Below the pieces are notes generated by a model. The model was not told the DNA's origin and searched no databases. It saw nothing but the letters and a program-made list of their open reading frames with translations. Of a stretch of DNA of 64,000 nt, positions 24,443 to 36,518 are shown one piece after another. The position numbers and the translations under genes are program-made. Location of the stretch: contig OU744454.1 in assembly GCA_916610825.1 (NCBI GenBank), forward strand, positions 3,185,821-3,249,820. Reading direction: 5' to 3'. Source of the DNA: Haliclystus octoradiatus (taxonomy: Eukaryota; Cnidaria; Staurozoa; Stauromedusae; Haliclystidae). Each line of letters opens with the position of its first letter. Positions within the stretch are counted from its first letter, which is position 1.

Positions 24443-24717
24443 TACAGCAAATTTTATACGTAAGAAACACTAAACTACTTCAAAAAGCGTCTTCTTCAGA
24501 CAATTTTCCATTCAACAATGCTTAGCCTTATTCCACAAGGCTCTATTGATCGAGTTCTATATTATGCTAAATCATAAAAAAGAGATTAGGAATAGTGGAA
24601 TATGTCTTCCTTGAGATGTAGCCATCATGGGGTCTGAGACTAGTTCCAGATCCTTCTGGTTCAGCGCGAGCATGGCTGAAGTCTTTCTCTTTTCTTCTGA
24701 TCTGTCGCTGGTACACC
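24443..24717. promoter_or_regulatory. Shared divergent promoter of EMC6 and RPS25, with TOP start
   Basis: About 275 bp separate the two start codons. On the RPS25 side a pyrimidine tract, ctttctcttttcttctg (24683-24699), lies just before the ATG at 24718. This matches the 5' terminal oligopyrimidine (TOP) start of ribosomal-protein mRNAs, which puts translation under mTOR/LARP1 control. The exact start sites are inferred. Confidence 0.6.
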
Positions 24718-26179
24718 ATGGTACGTTTATCTACTTTTAAACCCCATAATTTTCCTCTCTTTGACTTGAAAAGTATATTCAAAACTAAGTTGAACATTTG
24801 CTGTATCTACGTAATGCCAATTTTATTGATTATCAATGCAAAAAACGTCTCAAAACCGCTTGTATCTTTCGTTCAACTTTTTGAACTCAATCCATCTTTA
24901 GCCAATATATCGCCCAAGTTGTATTGTTGATAAAGCAACCTTTTGGTAGTACGGAATTTAGTCTTTTTTTTATTGGTTCATGCTTCCAATCCCTTTGTCA
25001 ATATGTTGAAGATATTTACAACACAGTTTCTCTCGGTTCTCGCAGCGACTTATTATCATTTATTCAGCTCATTTAGACTTCAGAGAATCTAGTCCTTGAT
25101 AAAAGGTTGGGTTCAAGCAAGCTCTCCCACATTCTTCATTTAAGTCTGGCAATAGGGGATCTAGATAGAGCTGTCTTATTTTTCAACCGTACTGTTGAAC
25201 AAGCTAGACCATGTGCCTACGCCTACTATGTAGCTAGATAGTTTAATTTTAATTTACAACAACTTGATTTACACAACATTTTGTTTCAAATTAATTTTGC
25301 AACTATGAGTAATCCTTGCAACTTCTGTGTATAATTTATTTTATAAAAATAAATTACTATACCAAGAACTGGTGGGGAACAGTCCACCTATTAATATTAT
25401 TATATTATTATCATTATTATAATTTATTTTACCAATAATGAATATAATGCTTGATTACTGAATTCTGAGTGGGTCATATTCAACGCCATAGTGTAGGCCT
25501 ATTGAATTGCCAGATTTTTGAATTATAATATTTTTCTTTTTCACAGCCACCTAAGCAACAGTCAAAACAGCCCGTCAAGGGTGCAAAATCCCAAAAACCC
25601 ACTAAGCCAACTGGTGGTAAGGCCAAGAAGAAGGTACATTTTTTATGACATACGATTTGAAAGTTTAGCTGATAATTGCTCAGAGCATTGTTGGTTTGGT
25701 TAGTTTAGTGTAGCTGGGTGCTTCAATACTTATCCTGACATAAATTATACAGAAGTCCTAGATTTGAAGGTCTCTTCGATTTAACTGAACCTTCCAGTAG
25801 TATAGGAACCTTTCGCATGTGAAATTTCCACACTTTGTAGAAATGGGACAAAAATTATGCGTTGTGTGCAAATATTGTTATTTCAGGCACTTAACATATT
25901 TTGAATATCTTGTATTTGTAGAAGTGGTCCAAGGGAAAGGTCCGTGACAAGTTGAACAATGCCATTCTTTTTGATAAGGCCACACACGAGAAGCTGGTAA
26001 AGGAAGTTCCCAGTTACAAATTGATTACGCCATCTGTTGTCTCAGAAAGACTGAAGATTCGTGTGTCTCTTGCACGTGCTGCTCTGCAGGATTTAGAACT
26101 CAAAGGAATTATCCGATCTGTTGTCAAACATAGTGCACAGATGATCTATACCCGTGCTCCTATCGCAGAACCACAATAA
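24718..26179 (+). CDS. RPS25: 40S ribosomal protein eS25
   Basis: Three exons join to 115 residues. Exon 1 contributes only the ATG (24718-24720, donor |gtacgt). Exon 2 is 25547-25633 after tttcacag|, beginning PPKQQ. Exon 3 is 25922-26179 after ttgtag|. eS25 is a small-subunit protein near the E site and is needed for some IRES-driven initiation. The N terminus is lysine-rich (GGKAKKK). The core has [51 protein letters not shown] and AQMIYTR. The ATG-only first exon with a TOP leader is typical of animal ribosomal-protein genes. A poly(A) signal AATAAA lies at 26204-26209. I checked the introns for box C/D snoRNA motifs and saw none I could defend. Confidence 0.97.
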
Positions 26180-28197
26180 ATCACCATGTATGCTTCATTT
26201 GTGAATAAATAAATTGCGGAACTCCAACTCAGAGCTTATTTATTGCTATTTCAGTGTGATCTAATCAATATCTTTACAAATGTTGAAAATAATTTAATCC
26301 CTGTACATTACAGCCAGCTATGGAATGTAGGTGACAAACTGATGTTGGCCTGTCTAATGTATATACATGGTTGGTCTATTCAACATTACTACATAATTAA
26401 ATATATATTATTCAAAATTTGAAGGTTTGTTTGCCTGTACTTTAATTTAAAGAGGCAACATAGACTGATAGTTGCTACCTACAGGCTTAATTTTGAATCA
26501 AGCTTGCAGTATTTCAACAATCAATATCATTCATGCAATTTAATGGCTTAAATTAGAAACAATACGATCGACAACTACAACATAATAGTTACTATTTTGT
26601 TCCCCTCCACAAACTATGAAAACACTTGAGCAAAATTGCATTCAAGTTCAAGATCAACAAAGTTATGAATCTTATTCCAAGCTAGAAATAACACTTTCCT
26701 AATAAATGTTCACCTCATTATATAAAAACGAAACCCGTCCTCCAAACCACGACTGGAAAACAATGACTCCAGTCTGATGATATATCCCCTGCAAAAAACA
26801 GATCAGGAGTGCATGAACAGTTCATGAACGTTATTTGTCTCAAATTTTTGACACATTTTTCATCATCATCTTCTTTGTTGTGTGAACATTCGGTGATCGC
26901 ATAAATCCTTGCGCGCAAACAATGCGGGATAACATTGTTTGGTCGAGACTCTATCAAAGTTAGCAATCAGAGGTAACTGTTACACAACAACGTATGATAA
27001 AATACTGCCATAAATTAAGCAGCATTTCCTGCAAAAACGACAACAAAACAAAACCAACACAGAAGAGTTTTGTTTTGTAGGGAGACACATGTTTGCAAGC
27101 CTACTTTGACCATTTGTGAAGCAATTTTGAAAAGTTTTTGCTAAGCAGGCAACTTACAAGAACGCAATTAGAAACGTTTGTAGCAAAAGAAATAATAATT
27201 GTGAACGAGATAATGGTGCTAGAATACAGAACGCAGACCAACAACAAAATGGCGCAACACAGAAAGCACAATTATCAAATTTAAAATCAATTGGAAAGAA
27301 AACAGCAACAAGATGGTGTTTATAATTAGCCCCTTTAATTATTTGCTCTTAAACTTAAATTTCTAACAACATGCCAAATAATTCTACTTTGTTGCCAGAT
27401 TCCAAGTAGGGGATTTGATTAGGACTATTTACGTTGAGTGTGAACCACGATGTGAACAAATCAAACTGTGGCGATCAAAGTGCTCTTAGCCTGTGTGCAG
27501 ACATTACGCGCAAGCAATAGGAAACAAGCTCATTTTATCCATTGAAGTCTGCACGCAGGCTTATAGCAATTATGCAGTGCTTCCACTTTTCACCCTAGCT
27601 TTTCTTATAGCGCAGTTCTTCCCTTGTTCTTCCATCTTCTATATGGTCTTCTATATCATGGTCTACCATGTGTCATAGTGTAGCGTAGCTAATTTTCATG
27701 AACTGTTCATGAACTCCTGAACTGTTTCTCTATGGGATAACTCAAACATCTTGCATGAAAAGTGACTGAGAAAAAAAAGCAGAAAACTGGATACACACCA
27801 AATACTTTTGTATTTATAGGTACCGTATATATGTAGCAGAATATGCTTCTTAGCAAGCAGGTATAGACTTGTATATAAGGGAAACTTGTTTATCAGGTGT
27901 ATTTTTGTGAACAAAATTGATAAATGCTAAATTATTACAATTCTTTATTATTTTGCATTGGTTGCAGTATGATTATTTTTGCAATCATAAGGCTCACTAA
28001 TTAGCAATAGAGCATATTCTTTGTAAGTAAAACATACATGTATCCTGTTTTCCATTGTGATATTAGCATTGTGATATTTCCTGTTTTCCTATTTTACAAT
28101 GTCTCTATGACTATCAATGCGATAATATGTAGTCAAAATATTTTGAAAAGTTTTTGATATTCTTTGGTTGAAAATCTTGACCTTTTATTTTGATATC
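26180..28197. other. Convergent intergenic region
   Basis: It lies between the 3' ends of RPS25 (plus) and MICOS13 (minus). Most of it is the inverted-repeat element at 26803-27719. No exon is seen. Confidence 0.6.
26803..27719. mobile_element. Inverted-terminal-repeat element with TTCATGAAC palindromes
   Basis: The left end caggagtgcatgaacagttc and the right end gaactgttcatgaactcctg are inverted repeats of about 25 bp. Each contains the near-palindrome catgaacNgttcatgaa. A further internal inverted pair (agcctgtgtgcagac / gtctgcacgcaggct) lies at 27488-27563. No target duplication could be fixed and no transposase is seen. Confidence 0.55.
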
Positions 28198-30519
28198 TCA
28201 AGATGATTTGTCATTTTTATCATTATTTAAGTTAAGTAATGATGCGACTTGACTGACAGTATTTACTGTAAGCTTTTTTACAGTTCCTGGTGTACTATCG
28301 AGAGCATTAAAGACAGTTACAACGCCATTGTTCCAAGAATCTTTTAAAGTTTTTCTATCAATTGCAGGAATCTACAATTAAGAATAAACAAATGATGAAA
28401 AATAGCTCCGCTATGCTCGGACTCATGGTTGAATGATAGAAAGCTAGATACTAATTGATTCTAGATCATTACCAGTCCCGCTATATACCAATCGAAACGG
28501 TCAAATTTTAGGTAAAAGATTTGACGACTATGTTACAGCGGCAAGATTTTCGAAATAAAATATTTCATTGTTTAGATAGAATTTATTTGTAACACAATTT
28601 GATATTTCTATTGTCAAATATGAAAATGTGATGAAAAAAAAACATGCAAGAACTTATGAATGAATAATTTCCTAAAGAAACTTACACTGTCGATGAAAAA
28701 TTCATAATCTTTGCAAACATTTTCTGCCAGAAAAAAAAATCATTTTCATTTGACCAAAATTATTCTGAAAAAGTTCATGTATTTTATAATTTCTTTTTTA
28801 CCGGTGTATGTTTATGTTTGGCTGTTCACGTTTTGATCCTTATGATGTTGTTTGACTATGGTTCAGACTGTAGTCTACACAGAGGCACGTCTTAAACGCG
28901 GAACACGGAAGATGCGGAAAGATTTACGGAAGAGTTGAAATAGAGGTTTCTATTGTCTTTTCGAGTATCAGAATGAGACAACTGGCTGGTTCTATGCCGC
29001 CTTCCCTGTCATTTATCTGCAGCTAGCAGCGGAAAAACACAAGTGTAGTGAATAAACAGAACATAAAAATCAAAATTTATTAAGCCGATTATGTACAGCA
29101 GACGTGGTTGACACCCGAGCCATCAATGGTACTACTCAAAGGAATAAAAATAAGTAGTTAGATAGTAATCGGATACTGTATTTCATGTAATTTATCTCAA
29201 ATGTTTCGTACTATTAGAAGAGCCATACAGTATAGCATTGGTACATGTTTGTATAAATAGTTGCGTTGGTAGTGCTCCATATTCAAAATCAGAGCTTCAA
29301 CAATACATAAAAATGAGTCAGTCTTGCCTGATGATCACCAATGGTGTGATTTGTGAAACTGGAGTAGCGATAATTCGTAGGTCTCTTTCTTGATTCGATT
29401 TTTTATTTAGTAAATATATAACTTGATTGATAAGAGAGTAAGATGCTTGGTAAGATGGATGCATTGCTTTTTAGACATTCTGATCATATACAATTAGACA
29501 GTATGCATTCATATAACATCGTAAATTATACACTCCATTATAAATGTATTTTATCATCAAATAGAAATAATAACATAAACTCAAACTGACTGAAAATCGA
29601 AGCAATGAATATTGTCGCCTCTTGATCGGATTTGCTTTCATGTTTATGTTCCCAGTTCATTCACTACACTTGTGTTTTTCCGCTGCTAGCGGCAGATAAA
29701 TGACAGGAAAGGCGGCAGATCACCAACCTGTAGTCTCATTCCGATACTCGAGAACACAATAGGTTCCTCTATTTTAACTCTTCTGTAAATCCTTCCGCGT
29801 CTTCCGTGTTCCGCGTTTAAAACCTGCCGTCTACACAGACACTAAACATATTAATTATAATAAGTTACGCTTCCTCCTGTCTATTTGAATATTTATGGAC
29901 AGAAATGTTTTAATAAATATTTCAAAAATAATATTGTAAGTAATTTGTAATTAATAACTTTTTTCGAAAAAGTAATTAATAGGCCTAGATCCTAATGTCA
30001 TTTTTGAATTTTTAGCAATATACTAAGTTTAGTAATTTGTAATCTAAATCTAATAATTAATTACGTTTAATGAAATTCTTACAACACTGTATCTATGAAT
30101 TCATATACAAAACGAACAAAAATAAACTAAACAATACTGGAATTTTAAATTCAAATCATTTGACTGGAAGTCCCTTAGCTGTATTCAGGAATACGACCAC
30201 TAGTGGAACTGGACCAGCCAGGTCCAGGCCTTGAGTTCTGTAAAAGTGGCACAATTCAGAATATATCTTTAAGACCCTACAATTTCTACAAGAATTTATT
30301 CCATAGAATATTAATTGCACATGTCAAATAAAAACTCACATTTTCTGGTGCATACGGCAGCAAAATTGCTTTAACTTTCTGTTGCATTTCTAAAATTTTC
30401 TGTTGACTGGTTGTTGTTTCATCCCAGAGTCCTTGCTGTGCCGTTACATAAACTGCTCCTCCAGCTATCACAAACTTTCCAACAAGCTTAATTGAATTTC
30501 GGAGAATTAACGCTATCAT
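28198..30519 (-). CDS. MICOS13: MICOS complex subunit MICOS13 (QIL1)
   Basis: Four exons are inferred: 30519-30340 (donor |gtgagt), about 30237-30195 (acceptor ttacag|, donor uncertain), 28723-28686 (ggcag| to |gtaagt) and 28371-28198 (ttgtag|, TGA). Together they give 435 nt in one frame, 144 residues. MICOS13 is a small inner-membrane protein that bridges the Mic60 and Mic10 subcomplexes at crista junctions. Exon 1 has the N-terminal membrane segment with GKFVIAGGAVYVTAQQGLW. The last exon has DSWNNGVVTVFNALDSTP followed by an amphipathic helix, matching the conserved RDSWN..I..V..AL region. Exons 1 and 4 are secure; exon 2 (NSRPGPGW) could use donors at 40 or 43 nt. An AATAAA lies a few bases past the stop. 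Intron 2 holds the element 28884-29828. Confidence 0.85.
28884..29828. mobile_element. 945 bp inverted-repeat element, 11 bp target duplication
   Basis: Arms of about 185 bp (28884-29068 and 29644-29828) are inverted copies, beginning ggcacgtcttaaacgcggaa. The element is bordered by an exact 11 bp duplication, GTCTACACAGA, at 28873-28883 and 29829-29839. Long arms with a 9-11 bp duplication suggest a Mutator-like family. No transposase is seen. It lies in intron 2 of MICOS13. Confidence 0.8.
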
Positions 30520-33500
30520 TTTTATATTATACTAAAGATAGAATGATACTTCAAACAATCTTTCAACTCACTTAAAGAAACAACTTTTTTGCTAGCTTGC
30601 AAAATTTGATTTTCAACAGCTTTCGGTAGGCCTTACGTTCTAACCTCACAACAAGGTTTGAAGATTTCGGCTAATTCGCACAGATTGTATAATTTGGAAA
30701 CTTACCTTCCCTATAATTGTCGGTAAACAGAATATTCAACAGGCTGCATGGAGTCATGCGCAGTAGCACCCTGTCCCGTCTGATATTTTGGCCACATCTG
30801 AATTAAATCTGAATCTCGCACGATTGACTGTACTGCGGTTTGATTTGTATTTCAAACTCAACTTGACTTTGAGATTTCTGATGGCGGCCAGAAAAATGGC
30901 GGTCTTGTCCGAAAGTAATGAGATTAAAGTTTCAAAATAACAGCTTTTGACAATAGTCATTGTCATATAATATAATTTGTGTGGATACAAAGTTCTTATC
31001 CTGGTCATCGTAGAATTCCAGTACAGTTGATGTAATATTTATCAATTATTTCCACGTCTATGTTGTTACTTATCAACGAACAGTCTAACAGAGTGTGCAT
31101 CAGATCGAATTTACACAAAATTGATTACGGGTATGAATGTTGTAATGATCTGATTCCAATCCGATTTGAAGCAATATGCCAATTATAAATATAATCCGAT
31201 TCGAAGCAAATAATTTGTAATTAATGTAAACTAATCCAAGTTTTTAATGTATAAATTTATGGGTGATTGCTTGATACAGTCTCAGGCGCTTTAATCAGAT
31301 ATCTTTTAACTTGATGCTGGATATTCTGCGTTAGACACTTAGTTACTACTACTGTGATAAAATACAAAACTACCACACAGCAATAATAAATACCAGCATG
31401 AATAAATGTGACGTACTATCACTGTATGTCGTATAGCTGGCTTTGCTATAACAACAACTAATTGATATTCGAGACCCAATGGATAGTGAGCACAATGAAG
31501 GCTAAACTGTATCTAATTTATTATTCGATCTACACATAGACAACATAGATAGATTACAGGAATTATATAGGGTGCTGACATGAGACAGTCACATACAGCA
31601 CATCAAAATGATAAATACAATACGTACAATGAATCAATAATCTTGATCATTTCCTTGAAGAAATTGTATAATTCATTTCACATCAAACGTGTAATTGATG
31701 TACTAGAGAGTGGAATACTAGAGAGTGGAACATGAATGTCGCTATATGTACAAGAAGCGGTCAGTTGAGAGGAAACTAGAACACATTGATTAATTGCTGC
31801 AAAGTACAAATACTCTTCCAAGTTTCAAAATCCAAAATCATCTGGAATCAATAAATACAAATTTTACCCAATCCAAAGACCTAAAATATCACTACCTGGA
31901 TGCGATCCAATCTGATTGGATTCGCACATCTTAAATACGCAGGTGCAAAATAAATGAGGCTCAAAACTTTCAGAGGTTAAATTTGTTATTCACAACTAAC
32001 ATATATATGTACTTTTGGAATGGTCAGATTCTTTAATTATTATATTTTCTTATTCGTAATTGACAATATTGTCACTTTAGTTTAACTTTCGTTGTGGGTT
32101 TGATTTTAAACACAGCCAAAAAGGTTGAAGGTTGTTTACTTAAATTATACCTGTCAGATATGACTCTGTGATAGTATGATTAATGTAGGTTCTATTACAA
32201 AGTTTATATTATAGAGGGTATGATTTCTTCATTACTCAGAAATTTGGTCCTGATGCTTTTAAGAACGTTTCTTTTAAAATTTTATTTCATTTTATTATTA
32301 CAAAATATTTCATTAATTATTATCATATGATTTTCACATAGATATATCTTTGGTTGGTGCTACGCAAATAAGTAGGCCTATTCCCCTACGAAAAATTTGT
32401 TGAGTTCATGAACTATTCATGAACCTTAAATACAAGCCTGTTTTACACATTCTGGGCAGTAGTCACTTTTCTGAGAAGTTATTTTAAATGTAGTTTTTCA
32501 ATTTGAATAGGCCTTTCAAGAAACATTAGAATAACTGTTGCGTTGAGTCGTTTCAACTTTTCAAAGTGCAGTACTATACATACTGATCTTCATACTATAC
32601 ACTTATTTTTGTGCTGCTTTCAATTCTTCTTACTGACAATTTTTACAGCCTTGATAGTTTGGGCTGAACGTAGCTATATCTGGTTAAATGGCCTGTTTTT
32701 CATGAACAATTCATGAATATTTGTTGGTCCATTTAAAGTTCAAGAACTGTTATCACAGCCTGCATTTTGCGTATACTTTTACGGATTAACCAAAGACCAG
32801 CAGACTAGGTGGCAGCCATGGGCCTTGTGAGAGGATCAAAACAGACGGGAAAACTTGCACTAGCGCAAGTTAAATAGGCACGTTCTTTAAACGTTCTTGA
32901 GCACAAGCTTTTCTTAGCGTATACTTTATTTCTAATCATCGATAATATAAATGACACCAATGCCATGTATCCTTGTTCAGTAGATTATGTAGGCAATCAA
33001 GGTGTTTTTGCATACTGTTGGTTCTCCCAGACGTCAGCACAGTTTCGAAAGGATGGAAAACAAAGGCATCAAACAAAATCTTTCTTGTTTCTAGATGTAA
33101 ACATCAAGTGAAACTTACTACTGTTGTGCAGGAACGTTTTCTAATTCATGATTGGTAAATTGATAGTTGTTAAATGAATTCAATTAATTTCGACCATACA
33201 GGCAAAGAGAAATTGCTCCATAATTATTGTTATCCTGTTTATGAATATATTTGTGAATAGGGCTAATTTGACTACCTTGAACAACGCACACTGAAAATAC
33301 CCACGTGACAAGAGCGAGATTCAAAACTCAGAGGGGGTGTAAGAGGAGAGTTTCAGACTAAATCGGTACAAAATTAGAAATGCATTTGATTGATTCTGAA
33401 ATGACTTAAAAGAAGGTAGTAGGGGAGACAGATTAGCTACAAGACTCGAGTAACAATGGCTTCAAAGGTTTTGGTACAGCATTGTGCTGCCCAGGGTTGC

Positions 33501-33606
33501 ACCCATGTAGCTTTTTCTGCTACAGTATTCCAGGACCACGCCAAACGCCTAGTCTTATTAAAATTAATTTGAAAACAATGGCCACATGCTCCTTTGCCAG
33601 AATTCA

Positions 33607-34038
33607 TAGTGGTCACCTCTATGCAGCAGCCAACCGTCTACAGTGGTCACTCTTGGTATGCCTGAAATAGTATTTTCTATCTAATCAACCCTGCATATAA
33701 AGGCCACCTGCATATAATGGTGTGATGGGATAATTTTGTTTCACTTCGCAGTTTACAATTTAAATTTAACCACATAAGCTTCAAGCTTGTTTGCATGGGA
33801 ATGAATGTCTGAACAGCAGTCAAATTTATAATCAACTAATTGAAATTACAATGAGCTCTATTACATGAAAGTTACTGGTACGTATAGAAAAAAAAAAACA
33901 TTTTGTGAGGCGATGAGGAATCAAACCCCGGTCTCCCACAGGGACTACATGCACTCTAGGCCTACTATTGAGCTACCAGTCTACATTGATCAATTTATCT
34001 ACCTCTCATAGCTGGCTGCTATACACAGATTTCAACTG
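33607..34038. mobile_element. pogo/Tigger-like MITE split by a SINE
   Basis: The left part 33607-33720 (ggtcacctctatgcagcagc to cctgcatataatgg) and the right part 33990-34038 (tcaatttatctacctctcat to ttcaactg) together form one MITE. About 270 bp lie between them. The left terminus is lost. Confidence 0.7.
33721..33989 (-). mobile_element. tRNA-derived SINE
   Basis: On the minus strand the head carries an internal RNA polymerase III promoter: an A-box-like TAGCTCAATAG near 33970 and a B-box-like GGTTTGATTCC near 33925, with tRNA-like spacing. The clover-leaf is incomplete and the sequence runs on for about 190 bp, so this is a SINE and not a tRNA gene. It interrupts the MITE above. Confidence 0.7.
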
Positions 34039-36518
34039 TATCTAGCCTATTTCTAAACTTCAACTCATTATTTTGATATTTGCTTGAAGAACATCAATTT
34101 TCATAAATGTATGATGATATTTTTAGTAAAAGAGTACACACACAGAAGTAGGCCCTACACGAAATATAAACCATCCCTCTATTGTTTCATGATTTCTGCC
34201 AAGGCATGTTAGTGGGATATTTGCTATTGAAAAGTTAACATTTCTCTTTGCTGATTACTAGGCTTAATCTACAAAACATATGTCCGCGTACAGTCGAGCT
34301 CTCAGCCTCCCGTATGTCTAACATAATTTTGTAGGAGGTAGTTTAATATCACGAGACATCCTGATGAAGATTACCGATGTTGCTTAAATTTTAATTATCT
34401 CGATCACCTCAGAATGCTGTCTCTTTCAACTTTGTAGGGGCCTACCCTTTATAAATCAAAAATTAGCTTAGCCTATAATCTTGTAGATTGTCCATTAGTT
34501 ATTTGTTGTGTAAGTATCTCATATTGATGCATATACACACATGTTGATACATATTAATTAATAATTATTATAGGCAAGGTGTAAAGGATTATGACAAAGT
34601 AATCGTCCCAAATGCCACAATTGTCCTGTTTCTGCAAGTGGTTAAGGATCCATTTATTAGCTGTGCTATATCCACGGTGGAACACTTTATCAGAGGATTT
34701 TGTTCTGCAAGTAGCCTACATTTCTATGATTTTAAACAATATTACAAACATTTACTCTGGCTCAGTGTTGCAAAGTCTACAATACAAATAGATAAGTTTG
34801 TTTATTATTTCAGATAAGTTGTTTTTAAAAACAATAACCATTAGTTTTCAACTGAATTGAGATACTGTGTGTAGTGGAGACCAAAAGCTCTTCCATAATA
34901 GTCGCTCATTAATGTTAGCTTTTTTGTAATTTAATAAATACTATATCAGATCAAAGACAGTGGATCACTAAGCCTATCTATCATCAGTTAGTACCTTGGC
35001 CCTTACTTGATTGAGTGAGCTCCTTCCCTTACTTTCTTGATTAATGTAGGTTATAGACTATGATTTGAAGGTAGGCTAGTCTACGAGCAATGACTTTAGA
35101 AAATATAGACTAGCCTATTCTATGTGTACAATTTATTCATGTTTTGATGTTATATTGATATTATCAAATCTTACTATTCAAAGCTGAGTTAGATTACACC
35201 ATATTTCATGTTAATTTTTCAAATATCTTCCCTTACCCTGTCCAATATTCAATATTAGCTATTTAAAAATACACCGTGTACTCTGTCTTTGTTAGACTGT
35301 TCGTTGATAAGTAACAACGTAGACGTGCAAATAATTGATAAATGTTACATCAACTGTACTGGAATTTTACGATGACCAGGATAAAAACTTTGTATCCACA
35401 CAAATTATATTATATGACGATGACTATTGTCGAAAGCTGTTATTTTGAAACTTTAATCTCATTACATTCGGACAAGACCGCCATTTTTCTGGCCGCCATC
35501 AGAAATCTCACAGTCAAGTTGAGTTTGAAATACAAATCAAACCGCAGTACAGTCAATCGTGCGAGATTCAGATTTAATTCAGATGTGGCCAAAATATCAG
35601 ACGGGACAGGGTGCTACTGCGCATGACTCCATGCAGCCTGTTGAATATTCTGTTTACCATAATTGTCAGTATTATTATGCATCGCAGCTACAAATTATCA
35701 TTGAGAGTTGACATGATTATTATGAGATGTATAGAATTATCAAATACTCAAGAATGTGAAAGGAAAATACGTGTAGCAAAATGAACAGCACCAAATTTAT
35801 GTCGGGATACTAGGCAATTCAGGGGTCATTTTTCCCTTAAAAGAATATTTAGCAAGTCTACTGAACCTAGGCGAAAATTAATTGAAAATCCGAGTAATCT
35901 GTAACTTTTCAACGAGTCAATACGTCAGAAAATACTGAAAATGTCACACAGGGCAGAGACTAAAACCAGCTAAAACGTCTAAGTAAATATTTTCATCTTA
36001 CAAAAAGTTGGTAGTAAAGTTGAATAGTAATTAAATATCAATTTATATGTGCTACTAAATTACACAGTACTATCTCACCTCACAAGTAAAGACAGTAAAG
36101 TAAAAAGTATATGGTAAGGCTAGACAGAATAACAAAAATAAAAACAACTTGATTTGTTAATGACAACCTATTACTTTTATTGATTTACTAAAATCCTTGA
36201 ATAACAAGAAGTAAACAACTAAGTTAATCATCATAGTTTTTAACAAATATTTTTCTACTACGCCTAATTAATAACATGCAACCAAAAACACATTACCCAA
36301 TTAAATCAAAAACCTGAATAGATGATATTTTATACAACGTTCAATGTCTTTTTAAAATTAAAAGAAAGAAAGAAAAAACACTAATATAAGTGCTAATTGT
36401 GTGAACAAAGAACTTTTTTAAACTGACTAGAATAATGATTCAATATATTTCAATCAAATCATATTGTTAAAGCAGTATCCTCTTGAAATCAAGAAATGCC
36501 GATGCGAAACGAAATACT

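Larger units (their letters stand above)
30722..35658. mobile_element. 4.94 kb Mutator-like element with 369 bp TIRs and 9 bp target duplication
   Basis: Terminal inverted repeats 30722-31090 and 35290-35658 begin ggtaaacagaatattcaac and are about 95% alike by eye. They are flanked by an exact 9 bp duplication, ATAATTGTC, at 30713-30721 and 35659-35667. Nine-base duplications plus long TIRs are the hallmark of Mutator-like elements. A frame of about 85 codons is open in both TIRs and nearly identical, but it is simply the shared repeat. The 4.2 kb interior shows no transposase and contains older insertions (a pogo-like MITE and a SINE), so the copy is non-autonomous or decayed. Confidence 0.85.
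30520..36518. other. Region between MICOS13 and ATP1B, mostly one transposon
   Basis: Some 200 bp of MICOS13 5' flank precede the 4.94 kb element at 30722-35658. The remaining 850 bp up to the ATP1B stop codon show no exon or recognised repeat. Confidence 0.6.

Noticed and set aside
24721..25921. Intronic snoRNA in RPS25, a common host gene
   Set aside because: I saw no convincing paired C (RTGATGA) and D (CTGA) boxes with terminal stems, nor a clear H/ACA fold.
30754..31008. Frame of 84 codons that is nearly identical to one at 35342-35626
   Set aside because: Both lie wholly in the terminal inverted repeats of one transposon. The identity reflects repeat homology, and no domain or partner exon was seen.
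33910..33985. Possible tRNA gene on the minus strand
   Set aside because: A and B boxes are present but the acceptor and anticodon stems do not pair well and the sequence continues as a repeat, so it is a SINE head.
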